A program made the position numbers and the translations under genes. The notes under the pieces are model-generated. The model made no database searches. It was not told where the DNA came from and saw nothing but the letters and a program-made list of their open reading frames with translations. Shown here one piece after another: positions 44,603-52,654 of a stretch of 64,000 nt of DNA. Within the stretch, counting starts at the first letter, position 1; each line of letters begins with the position of its first letter. Source of the stretch: UBA4427 sp045106235 (GTDB lineage Bacteria; Myxococcota_A; UBA9160; UBA4427); the NCBI GenBank assembly GCA_045106235.1, contig JBGCEJ010000023.1, forward strand, positions 434,001-498,000. Direction: 5' to 3'.

Positions 44603-45784
44603 GTGTCAGCCGCCTCCGAATCCAACGCAACCTCCCCGCCCACCCAGCGCCCTGCGCGGCCCCAATTTTCATCGGGGCCCTGCGCCAAACGGCCCGGCTG
44701 GGCTCCAGAAGCTCTTGCAGGAGCGCTCATCGGCCGATCCCACCGTGCTGCCCCCGCGAAAGCCCGGATTCAGGAAGTCTCAGACCGCAGCCGGGCCATC
44801 CTCGGCATCCCCGATGACTGGAAATTGGGCATCGTCCCAGGCTCCGACACCGGAGCCGTCGAGCTCGCCCTTTGGTCCCTGCTGGGCGCCCGGGGCGTCG
44901 ACATGTTGGCTTGGGAGAGCTTCGGCTCCGGCTGGGTCAGCGATGTCGCCAAGCAGTTAAAGTTAGAAGATCAGCGCTTGATTGAAGCGGACTACGGCGC
45001 CCTTCCCGATTTGAATCAGGTCGACTTCAACCGCGACGTGGTTTTCACCTGGAACGGCACCACCTCAGGCGTCCGCGTCCCGAACGCGGACTGGATTCCG
45101 AAAGACCGCGCCGGGCTGACCATCTGCGACGCAACTTCTGCGGTGTTCGCGATGAACGTCGAATGGGAAAAGCTCGACGTGGTGACATGGTCCTGGCAAA
45201 AGGTATTGGGCGGCGAAGCGGCGCACGGCATGCTGGCCCTCTCGCCTCGCGCAGTCGAACGCCTTGAGTCCTACACGCCGCCCTGGCCTATGCCCAAGCT
45301 CTTCCGCCTTACGAAGAATGGCAAGCTGAACGCCAGCATCTTTAGTGGTGCAACGATTAATACGCCGTCGATGCTCGCGGTCGAAGATGCCGTCGACGCC
45401 CTGCGTTGGGCTGAATCGGTCGGGGGCCTGCCGGGTCTGATCGATCGATCCGAGGCCAACCTCGCGGCGGTCACGCGTTGGGTCGATGCCTCTACGTGGG
45501 CCGGCTTCCTCGCCTCAGATCCTGCGACCCGGTCCTGTACGTCCATGTGTTTGCGCGTGGTGGACGCCTGGGCGGCGGAACGCGACGCGGAGACGGTGGG
45601 CGCGACGGTGAAAGCCGCAACGAAGCTCCTGGACGCTGAAGGTGTGGCCTACGATATTGGTTCATATCGCGATGCGCCGACGGGCCTTCGCATCTGGGGC
45701 GGCGCCACGGTCGAAACCGCGGACATCGAAGCACTCCTGCCTTGGCTCGACTGGGCATGGGCCGAAGCCAAGTCAAAAGCGTAA
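44603..45784 (+). CDS. serC: Phosphoserine aminotransferase
   Basis: 393 aa class V aminotransferase, making phosphoserine from 3-phosphohydroxypyruvate in serine synthesis. FSSGPCAKRPGW, GSDTGAVELALWSLLG and VVTWSWQKVLGGEAAHGML (PLP Lys) are of the alphaproteobacterial/archaeal-type SerC. GTG 44603 is the start, preceded by GAGGAAACC. The next gene is convergent. No serA or serB was found nearby. Confidence 0.92.
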   Translation: MSAASESNATSPPTQRPARPQFSSGPCAKRPGWAPEALAGALIGRSHRAAPAKARIQEVSDRSRAILGIPDDWKLGIVPGSDTGAVELALWSLLGARGVDMLAWESFGSGWVSDVAKQLKLEDQRLIEADYGALPDLNQVDFNRDVVFTWNGTTSGVRVPNADWIPKDRAGLTICDATSAVFAMNVEWEKLDVVTWSWQKVLGGEAAHGMLALSPRAVERLESYTPPWPMPKLFRLTKNGKLNASIFSGATINTPSMLAVEDAVDALRWAESVGGLPGLIDRSEANLAAVTRWVDASTWAGFLASDPATRSCTSMCLRVVDAWAAERDAETVGATVKAATKLLDAEGVAYDIGSYRDAPTGLRIWGGATVETADIEALLPWLDWAWAEAKSKA

Positions 45785-45841
45785 AGAAACGTAAAGAGGC
45801 CGCGGCCCAGAGACGGGAAAGACCTGGCTGGCCAAGAGTCG

Positions 45842-46537
45842 TTAGTCGCTGATCGCGACCTGGAGTGCCTCCAGGCGCTGGATCTTTTCTTCTTGTGCTC
45901 GAAGGCGGTCCTTCTTCACGTCGAGTTCTGAGCGGACCGAAGCATAAAGCTGCTCTTGGTTGTCCATCCGCTTCCGCATGCGGGCCTCATTCAGCTTGGC
46001 GCTCTGAAGCGCCTCCTCGAGCTTCGTCGCCTGCTCGCGACGCTCGTTCAGCTCAACCTGCAAAGGCTGAAGCGCCTCGTCGACTTGCTCTGATGCAGCG
46101 CGAGCCGGGGCCGACGCGGCAAGAAGCGCCTGTGCCGACTCCGCCGCCTCCCGCTCCAGCTTCTCAACGCGACTCGCGAGTCCTGCGCGTTCCGATTCCG
46201 CGGAGCGAGCGAGCTGTTCGGCGCGTTCGAGTTCTTCCCCAAGTTCGCTGATCCGGGCCGCTGTCCCCATCGGCTGGTCAAGCATTTTGCCCTGCTTGGC
46301 CTGCCGTTTCTTGGTCTTGTCGGCCTTCTTCCGAAACTCGGCGAGCTCTTCCGCCTGCTTCTTGCGCGCTCGCACCTCGCGATCGAGCTTTTCATTCAGA
46401 TCCTGGCTTTGGGCAAGCGTCGTTTCCTTCTCCGCTTCAAGGTCCGAAACCCGAGCGAGGGCCGAGCGCCAAAGGCCTCCAAGAATCAAAGCAAGGACAG
46501 CCGCGCCGCCCGCAATCAAAAGCATTCCATTCTCCAC
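45842..46537 (-). CDS. Membrane-anchored coiled-coil protein
   Basis: 231 aa. One N-terminal membrane helix (about residues 4-20), then a continuous, Glu/Arg/Gln-rich coiled coil to the end (for example RISELGEELERAEQLARSAE). It is probably a cytoplasmic or periplasmic structural protein tethered to the inner membrane. No family recognised. It converges with serC and diverges from the uracil-DNA glycosylase gene. Confidence 0.75.
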   Translation of the reverse strand: MENGMLLIAGGAAVLALILGGLWRSALARVSDLEAEKETTLAQSQDLNEKLDREVRARKKQAEELAEFRKKADKTKKRQAKQGKMLDQPMGTAARISELGEELERAEQLARSAESERAGLASRVEKLEREAAESAQALLAASAPARAASEQVDEALQPLQVELNERREQATKLEEALQSAKLNEARMRKRMDNQEQLYASVRSELDVKKDRLRAQEEKIQRLEALQVAISD

Positions 46538-46647
46538 TGCCCTACTCCTGGGTCGATCTCATGAATCGATGAGATTCCGCGCGGACCATTCTACACTCCT
46601 CAGCCCGGCCCGCGTAGCGCGAGCCGTCCACACACAGGAGGCTCGAA

Positions 46648-47439
46648 TTGGGCCAGCCCGACCGACTCATCCGCGCGGCCAACGTGCTTTCTGACGTGCT
46701 TGAACCCATGCGCTTCCAAGGCCCGGTGACCCACGTCTACAATCCGCTGCGACACGCCGGTCGGGGCTACCGGCGGTACCTCAGACGCTTCGCAGAGGGC
46801 ACGAAAAGGGTTGTCTTTCTGGGAATGAATCCCGGCCCCTACGGCATGACCCAGACCGGAGTCCCCTTCGGCGAAATCGCGAGCGTGCGGGACTGGATGG
46901 GCATCGAGGAGAAAATTGATCGCCCCGACAACGAACATCCGAAGCGCCCCGTCGACGGATTCGCCTGCACCCGGGGCGAGGTCAGCGGCGCGCGCGTCTG
47001 GGGCGCCATCGCTGAGCATTGGGGAGCGCCCGAAGCGTTTTTCGCGGACCATTTCATCTCCAACTATTGCCCCCTCGTTTTCATGGAAGAAAGCGGCCGA
47101 AACAGAACACCCGACAAACTGTCTGTGTCCGAACGCAAAGGGCTCTATGCGGCCTGCGATGCGCACTTGATTCGGGTGATTCAGATTCTCGAGCCTGAAT
47201 GGGTAGTCGGCATCGGCGCATTCGCCGAAGCCCGAGCGCGTCTCGTCCTCGAAGATCATCCCGACTTCAACCTCAAATTCGGGCGCGTGCTTCACCCCAG
47301 CCCGGCGAGCCCGAAAGCGAATCGCAACTGGGCAGGAGAAGCTGCAAAGGAACTGCGCGCACTCGGGCTGTGTCCGAAGACGTCGGGGCGACGAAAAAAG
47401 ACGCCCCGGAAAGCGACCTTAAAAAGAAACGCGAAATGA
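46648..47439 (+). CDS. SMUG1-like uracil-DNA glycosylase
   Basis: 263 aa. Motif 1 is LGMNPGPYGMTQTGVPFG; the C-terminal motif is HPSPASPKAN. These are SMUG1-family active-site blocks. Central FISNYCPLVFMEESGRN also fits. It removes uracil and hydroxymethyluracil from DNA. TTG 46648 is supported by AGGAGG seven bases before it. The last 20 residues are Lys/Arg-rich and may bind DNA. Confidence 0.85.
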   Translation: MGQPDRLIRAANVLSDVLEPMRFQGPVTHVYNPLRHAGRGYRRYLRRFAEGTKRVVFLGMNPGPYGMTQTGVPFGEIASVRDWMGIEEKIDRPDNEHPKRPVDGFACTRGEVSGARVWGAIAEHWGAPEAFFADHFISNYCPLVFMEESGRNRTPDKLSVSERKGLYAACDAHLIRVIQILEPEWVVGIGAFAEARARLVLEDHPDFNLKFGRVLHPSPASPKANRNWAGEAAKELRALGLCPKTSGRRKKTPRKATLKRNAK

Positions 47440-47527
47440 AGCGTTGCGCGGTATTCTCCCCAATCCGTTTTTCCGTTTGCTTGAGGCGTCCTGAAATCAA
47501 GGCCGCCGCGATCAGGAGTTTCAATCC

Positions 47528-48352
47528 ATGAAGCGCAATCCGTCCTCCACGCAGCTCTCCTCTTCTTTGACGAGCGAAAGCTTCGTTGGCACCAAACTCA
47601 ATCGTCATCGTCTTGGGGGCCAATCAGGCTCTCAACTTGGCTTTCAACTTGGCTTTCAACTTGGCTTTAGCGCTGTCCGACGGGCGCTGACCGTGCTGTT
47701 TCTCGCGATGTTCTTTTTCGGATGCGCCGATCAGGGCGGCGAAGCAACCGCAAGCGAGCCGGACCCGACGATCACTTCCATTGATGCCTTCATCAAATCG
47801 AGCGGAATCGACAAGAGCAATCCTCGCTGGCGCACGCGCCTGAAGCAGCCGCCCGTCGCAAAATTCGACGCCAGCAAGACCTACTACTGGAAACTCGACA
47901 CGTCGGTCGGCGAAGTTGTTTTCAAGATGATGCCCGAGATCGCCCCGAAGCACGTCACGAGCACCTTTTATCTGACGCGGCTCGGCTTCTACGACACGCT
48001 CTCGTTCCACCGCGTGATTAAGGGATTCATGGCGCAGGGCGGCGATCCCCTCGGAAACGGCCGCGGCAACCCCGGCTATAAATACGCGGGCGAGTTTGAT
48101 CCCTCCGTCGTTCACGACACCGGAGGTCTCCTCTCGATGGCCAACGCCGGCCCGCGGACCGACGGCAGCCAGTTCTTCATCACCTTCAAGGCCACGCCCC
48201 ACCTCGACGGAAAGCACACGATCTTCGGAAAGGCAGAGTCCCCCGGCAGCCTCGAAACGATCAAGAAGATGGAAGCACTCGGCGGCGGTGGTCGAAGCCA
48301 GAAGCCGGTCCAGCCGATCACGATCAAGCGCGCGACAATCCTGATCGAATAG
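47528..48352 (+). CDS. Cyclophilin-type peptidylprolyl isomerase, lipoprotein
   Basis: 274 aa. The cyclophilin domain is from about residue 120, with FHRVIKGFMAQGGDPLGNGRG and MANAGPRTDGSQFFIT; it catalyses proline isomerisation. A membrane segment and lipobox-like LFLAMFFFGC lie near residues 57-67. The region before it is unusually long, with three tandem QLGF copies. ATG 47528 has AGGAG nine bases upstream and no closer in-frame start was found, so the long start looks real. Likely a lipoprotein in the periplasm. Confidence 0.86.
   Translation: MKRNPSSTQLSSSLTSESFVGTKLNRHRLGGQSGSQLGFQLGFQLGFSAVRRALTVLFLAMFFFGCADQGGEATASEPDPTITSIDAFIKSSGIDKSNPRWRTRLKQPPVAKFDASKTYYWKLDTSVGEVVFKMMPEIAPKHVTSTFYLTRLGFYDTLSFHRVIKGFMAQGGDPLGNGRGNPGYKYAGEFDPSVVHDTGGLLSMANAGPRTDGSQFFITFKATPHLDGKHTIFGKAESPGSLETIKKMEALGGGGRSQKPVQPITIKRATILIE
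47633..47668. repeat. 12-base perfect tandem repeat (three copies)
   Basis: CAACTTGGCTTT repeated three times without change inside the cyclophilin gene, encoding QLGF each time. It is in the part before the signal peptide, so its length may vary between strains. Confidence 0.92.
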
Positions 48353-48394
48353 GGCTCCCGGAGTCATTGCTCGCCAGGCCTGCGGAGGCGTGCC

Positions 48395-48410
48395 GCCCGG
48401 GCTTCCGGGC
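48395..48410. terminator. Short GC hairpin between convergent genes
   Basis: GCCCGG-GCTT-CCGGGC, a six-base stem and four-base loop between the ends of the cyclophilin and unknown genes. It lacks a T run, so a terminator role is only possible. A weaker GCCT...AGGC stem lies just before it. Confidence 0.4.
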
Positions 48411-48416
48411 TGCGCG

Positions 48417-49295
48417 TTACGCTTCGGGCTCCTCGGACGGAGGGGCTTCGAGGGGTTCAAGCAGCCCGTGTCGGCCGACGGAGAAGCGGTCAGTCTTGAC
48501 CGTTTCCTCGCCTGCGTTTGCGCCCCCTCCGTCGCCCCCGCCGTATAGCCGCTGGCGGAGAATCGCCGTCACGGACGCTTCGTCTTGCCCCGGCAAACTG
48601 AGGCATCGAATCATCAGCGCGGGATGAAAAGTTTCAGCTGCCTCGGCCCCGGCTTCGGATGGACTCAAGTCGGCCCGTTCGAGCGAGCCCGCCGCTTCGA
48701 GGCCCTCTTCGATCGTTCGCGCCTTGGCCCGGGACGCGTCGCTCGATTGATCTACAACGAATAGAAAGCGGCTGCCGGGCGACGAGGTCTTTTTCTTCGA
48801 TCCCGCCCCTTCTGAGCGCGCCCGCATGACGGCTCCCGCCGCCCCGAGCCACTGCGCCAAATCCCGTGCGCCCAGAGGCATCGAAGCAGGCTCCTCCCGA
48901 GTCGCAGCGGCCGCGTGCAAGTGAGCCTCTTCGCCGCGCCAAACCGTCATAAAGAGATCTCCCTGCGTCAGCTCTAGGATCTCCTGCGTCCCGCTCGCGA
49001 GATCGTGCAGCGCAATCTGCACGCGACTCTCCCAGTTCGCGCGCCGGGGGTCTCCCTCGGCGACGTCCTCATCTCCGCCCGAACTGCTGGGTCGCTCGAG
49101 GACTTGGATCGCGCGGGCCCCCTTCTTCCGACGCCGACCGAGTTTTGCGTATCCCGAGACATCGTCGTACAGGACGTCTCCGGGCTCGAAACGGAAAGCG
49201 GCGATCGCTGAAGAGAAAGCCTCAGGTACAGGCCAGGAGAACCCCCTAAAGAAGCTCAGGTCCAAGTTCGAAGCCTGCTTTGCATTACCGCTCAT
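48417..49295 (-). CDS. Hypothetical protein, unknown function
   Basis: 292 aa. N-terminal half starts LSFFRGFSWPVPEAFSSAI and is mixed alpha/beta; middle part rich in Gly/Ser; LFVVDQSSDASRAKARTIEE suggests a strand-helix turn as in receiver-like folds. I recognise no family. It is on the minus strand, converging with the cyclophilin gene and diverging from the recombinase-like gene. Confidence 0.6.
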   Translation of the reverse strand: MSGNAKQASNLDLSFFRGFSWPVPEAFSSAIAAFRFEPGDVLYDDVSGYAKLGRRRKKGARAIQVLERPSSSGGDEDVAEGDPRRANWESRVQIALHDLASGTQEILELTQGDLFMTVWRGEEAHLHAAAATREEPASMPLGARDLAQWLGAAGAVMRARSEGAGSKKKTSSPGSRFLFVVDQSSDASRAKARTIEEGLEAAGSLERADLSPSEAGAEAAETFHPALMIRCLSLPGQDEASVTAILRQRLYGGGDGGGANAGEETVKTDRFSVGRHGLLEPLEAPPSEEPEA

Positions 49296-49523
49296 ATCCG
49301 CGCTCCATTCGGCCTTACCGATAGCCCCGCAGGGGCCTCGGGGGTGAATCCTCGATCAACGTCCCCTGGGGATCATTCTCAAACACTTCCCAACATACCG
49401 TTTTCAATGTGCTTTCCCAAGATCTGCCTTGCCCCGTTCAGGATCGAGTTGACATCCATGTCGACTTCTGACCAAATAGTGACCCTGGTCCACACAAACT
49501 GCATAAAACTCGGAGGAAACCCT

Positions 49524-50747
49524 TTGGCCGCTGAAATGTCCCCCCTCTCGAACGCCTCAGCCCAGACCGACCTGAACCCCGACCTTTCAGCAGACACGAA
49601 CCCGACCTCCGAGACGACAGCCGCAAGCGGACTGAACGATGCGCCGGCGCCCAAACTCTCCCCTCAGGACTCAGTCGATTTCCTGATGCATCCCGTCGAG
49701 ATCGCAAAGGGACTCCGCGCCGCAGAAAACTACCTCAGCAGCTTCCGCTCCGAAGAAAGCCGCAAAACAGCGGAGGAAGCCCTTGAGACCTTGGCCACCG
49801 TGGTCAGCGGCGGCAAATGCGACAGCCTTGAGTTTCCTTGGCAGCAGATCCAGCCCTACCACGGCGCTGCGGCCCTCACGATTCTGAAAGAAAAAGGGAC
49901 GCCCGCACGCGTCGAGGCGCTGCGCTGTCGCAAGGACTCGACCCGCAGCTACCGCGTCGTCCCCGAAGCCTACCCCGCCCGCCAGGTCCAGAAGATTCGC
50001 AGCACGCTCAGCAAGGTCATCGAGGAATGCACCGAGCTTGGCTTCCTTGAGAACACTGAATTCGTCGAAGAAGCCCCCCCGCAGAAAAGCGCCAAGAAAT
50101 CGACGCGCGGTGCGGCCGCATCGAAAACCTCGAAGGCAGCGACCAAGGCCTCGGCTCGCGGGCGCTTGCTCGGGGACGGCGAACTCCGTGCCCTGGTGGC
50201 TGCATCCGCCATGGCGGCGAACGCGGACGGGCGCCGGGATGCGGTGCTCTTCTCGCTCGTTTACCGCGGGCTGAAGATCGCTGAGATTACGAGCCTGACC
50301 GTCGAGAGCGTGAAGTTCAGCAACAAGACGGGCGCATGCCAGATCGTCGCCGCTCCCACCACAAGTGGCGGCCGGGGTCGTCGCGTGGAGCTCACGAACG
50401 ATGAGCTGATCATCCTTGAAGATTGGCTCGACGAACGTGGGGACGGCGCAGGCCCCCTGCTCTGCACGACCGGCAAGACGGCGGGCGGCAAGCGACTCAC
50501 GATCGCCATGCTGAAGGAAATTTGTACGCTGCGCGCCGAACAGGCCAAGGTCGCGGAATTCGTCCCCAACGATCTGAGCCGCAGCGCAGAGGCGCTGTCG
50601 CAATACCGCAAGAACGTTCGACGGAAGTCTGCAAAGCACGCTCAGGAGTCTCTCAGCGCCGCTGAGCAGGTTCTCTTTGACGGCGACCTGGTCCCGGATG
50701 AATCAGGAGAGATGATTCGCTTCCCGTTCCTAGGGCTAAGTAGCTAA
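49524..50747 (+). CDS. Degenerate tyrosine-recombinase-like protein
   Basis: 407 aa from TTG 49524, which has GGAGGA at 49512-49517; the longer frame to 49344 is thus doubtful. Residues about 55-185 look like the helical core-binding domain, and 225-400 like the catalytic fold: RRDAVLFSLVYRGLKIAEI aligns with the Arg I block (Arg replaced by Lys), and FVPNDLSRSAEA with the HxLR block (His to Asn, Arg to Ser). No Tyr nucleophile follows. So recombinase activity is not expected. It may retain DNA binding. No att sites or mobile-element cargo are nearby. Confidence 0.68.
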   Translation: MAAEMSPLSNASAQTDLNPDLSADTNPTSETTAASGLNDAPAPKLSPQDSVDFLMHPVEIAKGLRAAENYLSSFRSEESRKTAEEALETLATVVSGGKCDSLEFPWQQIQPYHGAAALTILKEKGTPARVEALRCRKDSTRSYRVVPEAYPARQVQKIRSTLSKVIEECTELGFLENTEFVEEAPPQKSAKKSTRGAAASKTSKAATKASARGRLLGDGELRALVAASAMAANADGRRDAVLFSLVYRGLKIAEITSLTVESVKFSNKTGACQIVAAPTTSGGRGRRVELTNDELIILEDWLDERGDGAGPLLCTTGKTAGGKRLTIAMLKEICTLRAEQAKVAEFVPNDLSRSAEALSQYRKNVRRKSAKHAQESLSAAEQVLFDGDLVPDESGEMIRFPFLGLSS

Positions 50748-50848
50748 AACCCTTCATTTACAAGGGCTTACGACCCAAGTTAGAGCTTTTTTCTCAAGCA
50801 ACGAGAATGCAGGCCCGATGTGAGAAATATCACAGGGGAGCAAACTCG

Positions 50849-51304
50849 ATGGGTCATTGGCGCAAAGCAGAGACGGGATCACAGCGGCACCAGCGCGTGA
50901 TGGCGCAGGTCCCCGCACGCATCTCCACCGTCGATGCTGAGCGGGATCCCGATACGGGTAAACTCTTCTTCCGCAGCACCGAGACCACCACCGCCAACCT
51001 CTCCCGCGGCGGAGCTTTTGTGCATTCCTGGGAGCCGCTCGCCCCGGGCCGTCGGGTCGTCATCAACTTCGAGTTGCCGACCGGAGCCGAGATCCAGGTG
51101 GTTGGCCGGGTCGCTTGGACACGGCGTGAGCTTCGCCTGGGCGACACGCAAGAGCTTCAGCCGCCCGGCTACGGGGTTGAATTCGTGGGCGGGACTGCGG
51201 CCGAAGTCGCTGCGCTGGATACCTACCTGAACAGCCCTCACACCTGGAGCCCGCCTGAAACAACGGGCGCCTCTCTGGCTCAGTCGTCGAGCGCATACTC
51301 CTGA
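50849..51304 (+). CDS. PilZ-domain protein
   Basis: 151 aa. A PilZ domain (c-di-GMP binding) with RxxxR-like HQRVMAQVPARIS near residue 15 and the NLSRGGAFV motif; a beta-rich GRRVVINFELP region follows. ATG 50849 follows AGGGGAG; ATG 50807 is possible. The C-terminal 25 bases overlap the convergent NtrC-like gene. It may couple second-messenger level to an unknown output. Confidence 0.84.
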   Translation: MGHWRKAETGSQRHQRVMAQVPARISTVDAERDPDTGKLFFRSTETTTANLSRGGAFVHSWEPLAPGRRVVINFELPTGAEIQVVGRVAWTRRELRLGDTQELQPPGYGVEFVGGTAAEVAALDTYLNSPHTWSPPETTGASLAQSSSAYS

Positions 51305-52614
51305 ATTTTGCGCCTCAGAGTCGAGCGATCGATATCGAGTAGCTTGGCCGCTCGCGTCCGATTGCCGTCACAATCCGCAAGCGCCTGTGCAATCGCCCGC
51401 TGTTCAATTTCACGGAGCGTCATGCCGCGCGGGACGCCCGCTGAACCCACCTCACCGTCCCCGCTCGCCACTGGACGCCGAGCCGAGGTTTCGACTTGTT
51501 CGAGCGGGAGATGACGGAGACCGATCGCGGTCGTTTCGCCCGCGGCGGCCCGCCCACCCTGCACGAGATTTCGCAGCTGGCGGATATTGCCCGGAAGGGG
51601 CGCCTGACACAGTGCCTCCATGGCCTCGGGCGTAAATCCGACTTCGGGCGCCTTATCGAAATGCGTCGCCAACAGCGGAATATCATCTCGGCGCGCAGCC
51701 AGCGGCGGTAATTTGATTTCGATCCCGCGAAGTCGGTAGTAGAGATCTTCCCGAAGACTCCCTTCATCGATCATGACCTGTGCCGCGCGATTCGTCGCCG
51801 CGACAAAGCGTACGTTCACACTCTCCGGCCGCTCCGCCCCAACGGGCCGAACTTCGCCGTCGTCGATCACGCGCAGAAGTTTGGCCTGAAAACCCAGATC
51901 GAGCGTCTCGAGTTCATCGAGAAAGAGAACGCCCTCGTGTGCTTCCCGAAGCAAGCCCCGCCGATCACGATCAGCTCCCGTAAAAGACCCCCGACGATGT
52001 CCGAAGAACTCGCTCTCAAAAAGATCCGACGGCGACAGCGCGCAGTTATGAGCAACGAAGGGTCCCTTCGAGAGTCCCGAATGGGTATGAATCGCACGAG
52101 AGACCAGCTCTTTGCCCGTCCCCGTATCGCCGGTCACGAGCACATGAACGTCGCTCCGCGCCGCCATCAAGATGCGATGCCGAACTTCCACGATCGCCTT
52201 GCTATTGCCAATGAGCTCCGGCACATGCGAATCCGCAACGACCGCGCGGGTCCTGGTCAGCAAAGCCCGATCCACGGCTGTGCTCACGCTCGCCGGGGTC
52301 GCGGGTTTCGGCAAATAGTTCACGGCCCCGAGGCGAACCGCCTCCACGACATCCTCGACGTCTTCGTTGGCAGAGAGCACGATCGCCGGCAGATTCGGCC
52401 AGCGCTGCGCGAGATGCGTCAGGAGTTCGAACCCGTCCATCGACGGCATCCGAAGATCCGTAATCAACAGGTCGAAATGCCCGGTCTCGAGGGCCAGCAG
52501 CGCCTCAACGCCGTTCCCCGCAAGCCGAACCTCGAAGCCCTTCTCCTCCAGAAGAAGCTTCAGATACTCCGCCGAGGCGCGTTCGTCCTCAGCGACGAGA
52601 ATCGAGTCCGCCAC
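51280..52614 (-). CDS. NtrC-family response regulator, sigma-54 activator
   Basis: 444 aa: receiver domain (residues about 5-115, phospho-Asp in LLITDLRMPSMDG), AAA+ domain (Walker A VTGDTGTGKELVSRAI, sensor FLDELETL) and a Fis-type HTH (NRTRAAKLLDIDRSTLRRKI). The sigma-54 contact loop reads GSFTGA instead of GAFTGA, which may alter sigma-54 contact. The histidine kinase gene lies just upstream with a 40-base gap, so they form a two-component pair. Confidence 0.92.
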   Translation of the reverse strand: MADSILVAEDERASAEYLKLLLEEKGFEVRLAGNGVEALLALETGHFDLLITDLRMPSMDGFELLTHLAQRWPNLPAIVLSANEDVEDVVEAVRLGAVNYLPKPATPASVSTAVDRALLTRTRAVVADSHVPELIGNSKAIVEVRHRILMAARSDVHVLVTGDTGTGKELVSRAIHTHSGLSKGPFVAHNCALSPSDLFESEFFGHRRGSFTGADRDRRGLLREAHEGVLFLDELETLDLGFQAKLLRVIDDGEVRPVGAERPESVNVRFVAATNRAAQVMIDEGSLREDLYYRLRGIEIKLPPLAARRDDIPLLATHFDKAPEVGFTPEAMEALCQAPLPGNIRQLRNLVQGGRAAAGETTAIGLRHLPLEQVETSARRPVASGDGEVGSAGVPRGMTLREIEQRAIAQALADCDGNRTRAAKLLDIDRSTLRRKIQEYALDD

Positions 52615-52654
52615 TAGACGCCCTCTCCTATACCGGTCATTTCAGCACCTTCGC

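Noticed and set aside
49344..49523. Longer start for the recombinase-like protein
   Set aside because: The upstream part has a Cys/Pro-rich non-conserved sequence and TTG 49524 has a strong ribosome site.
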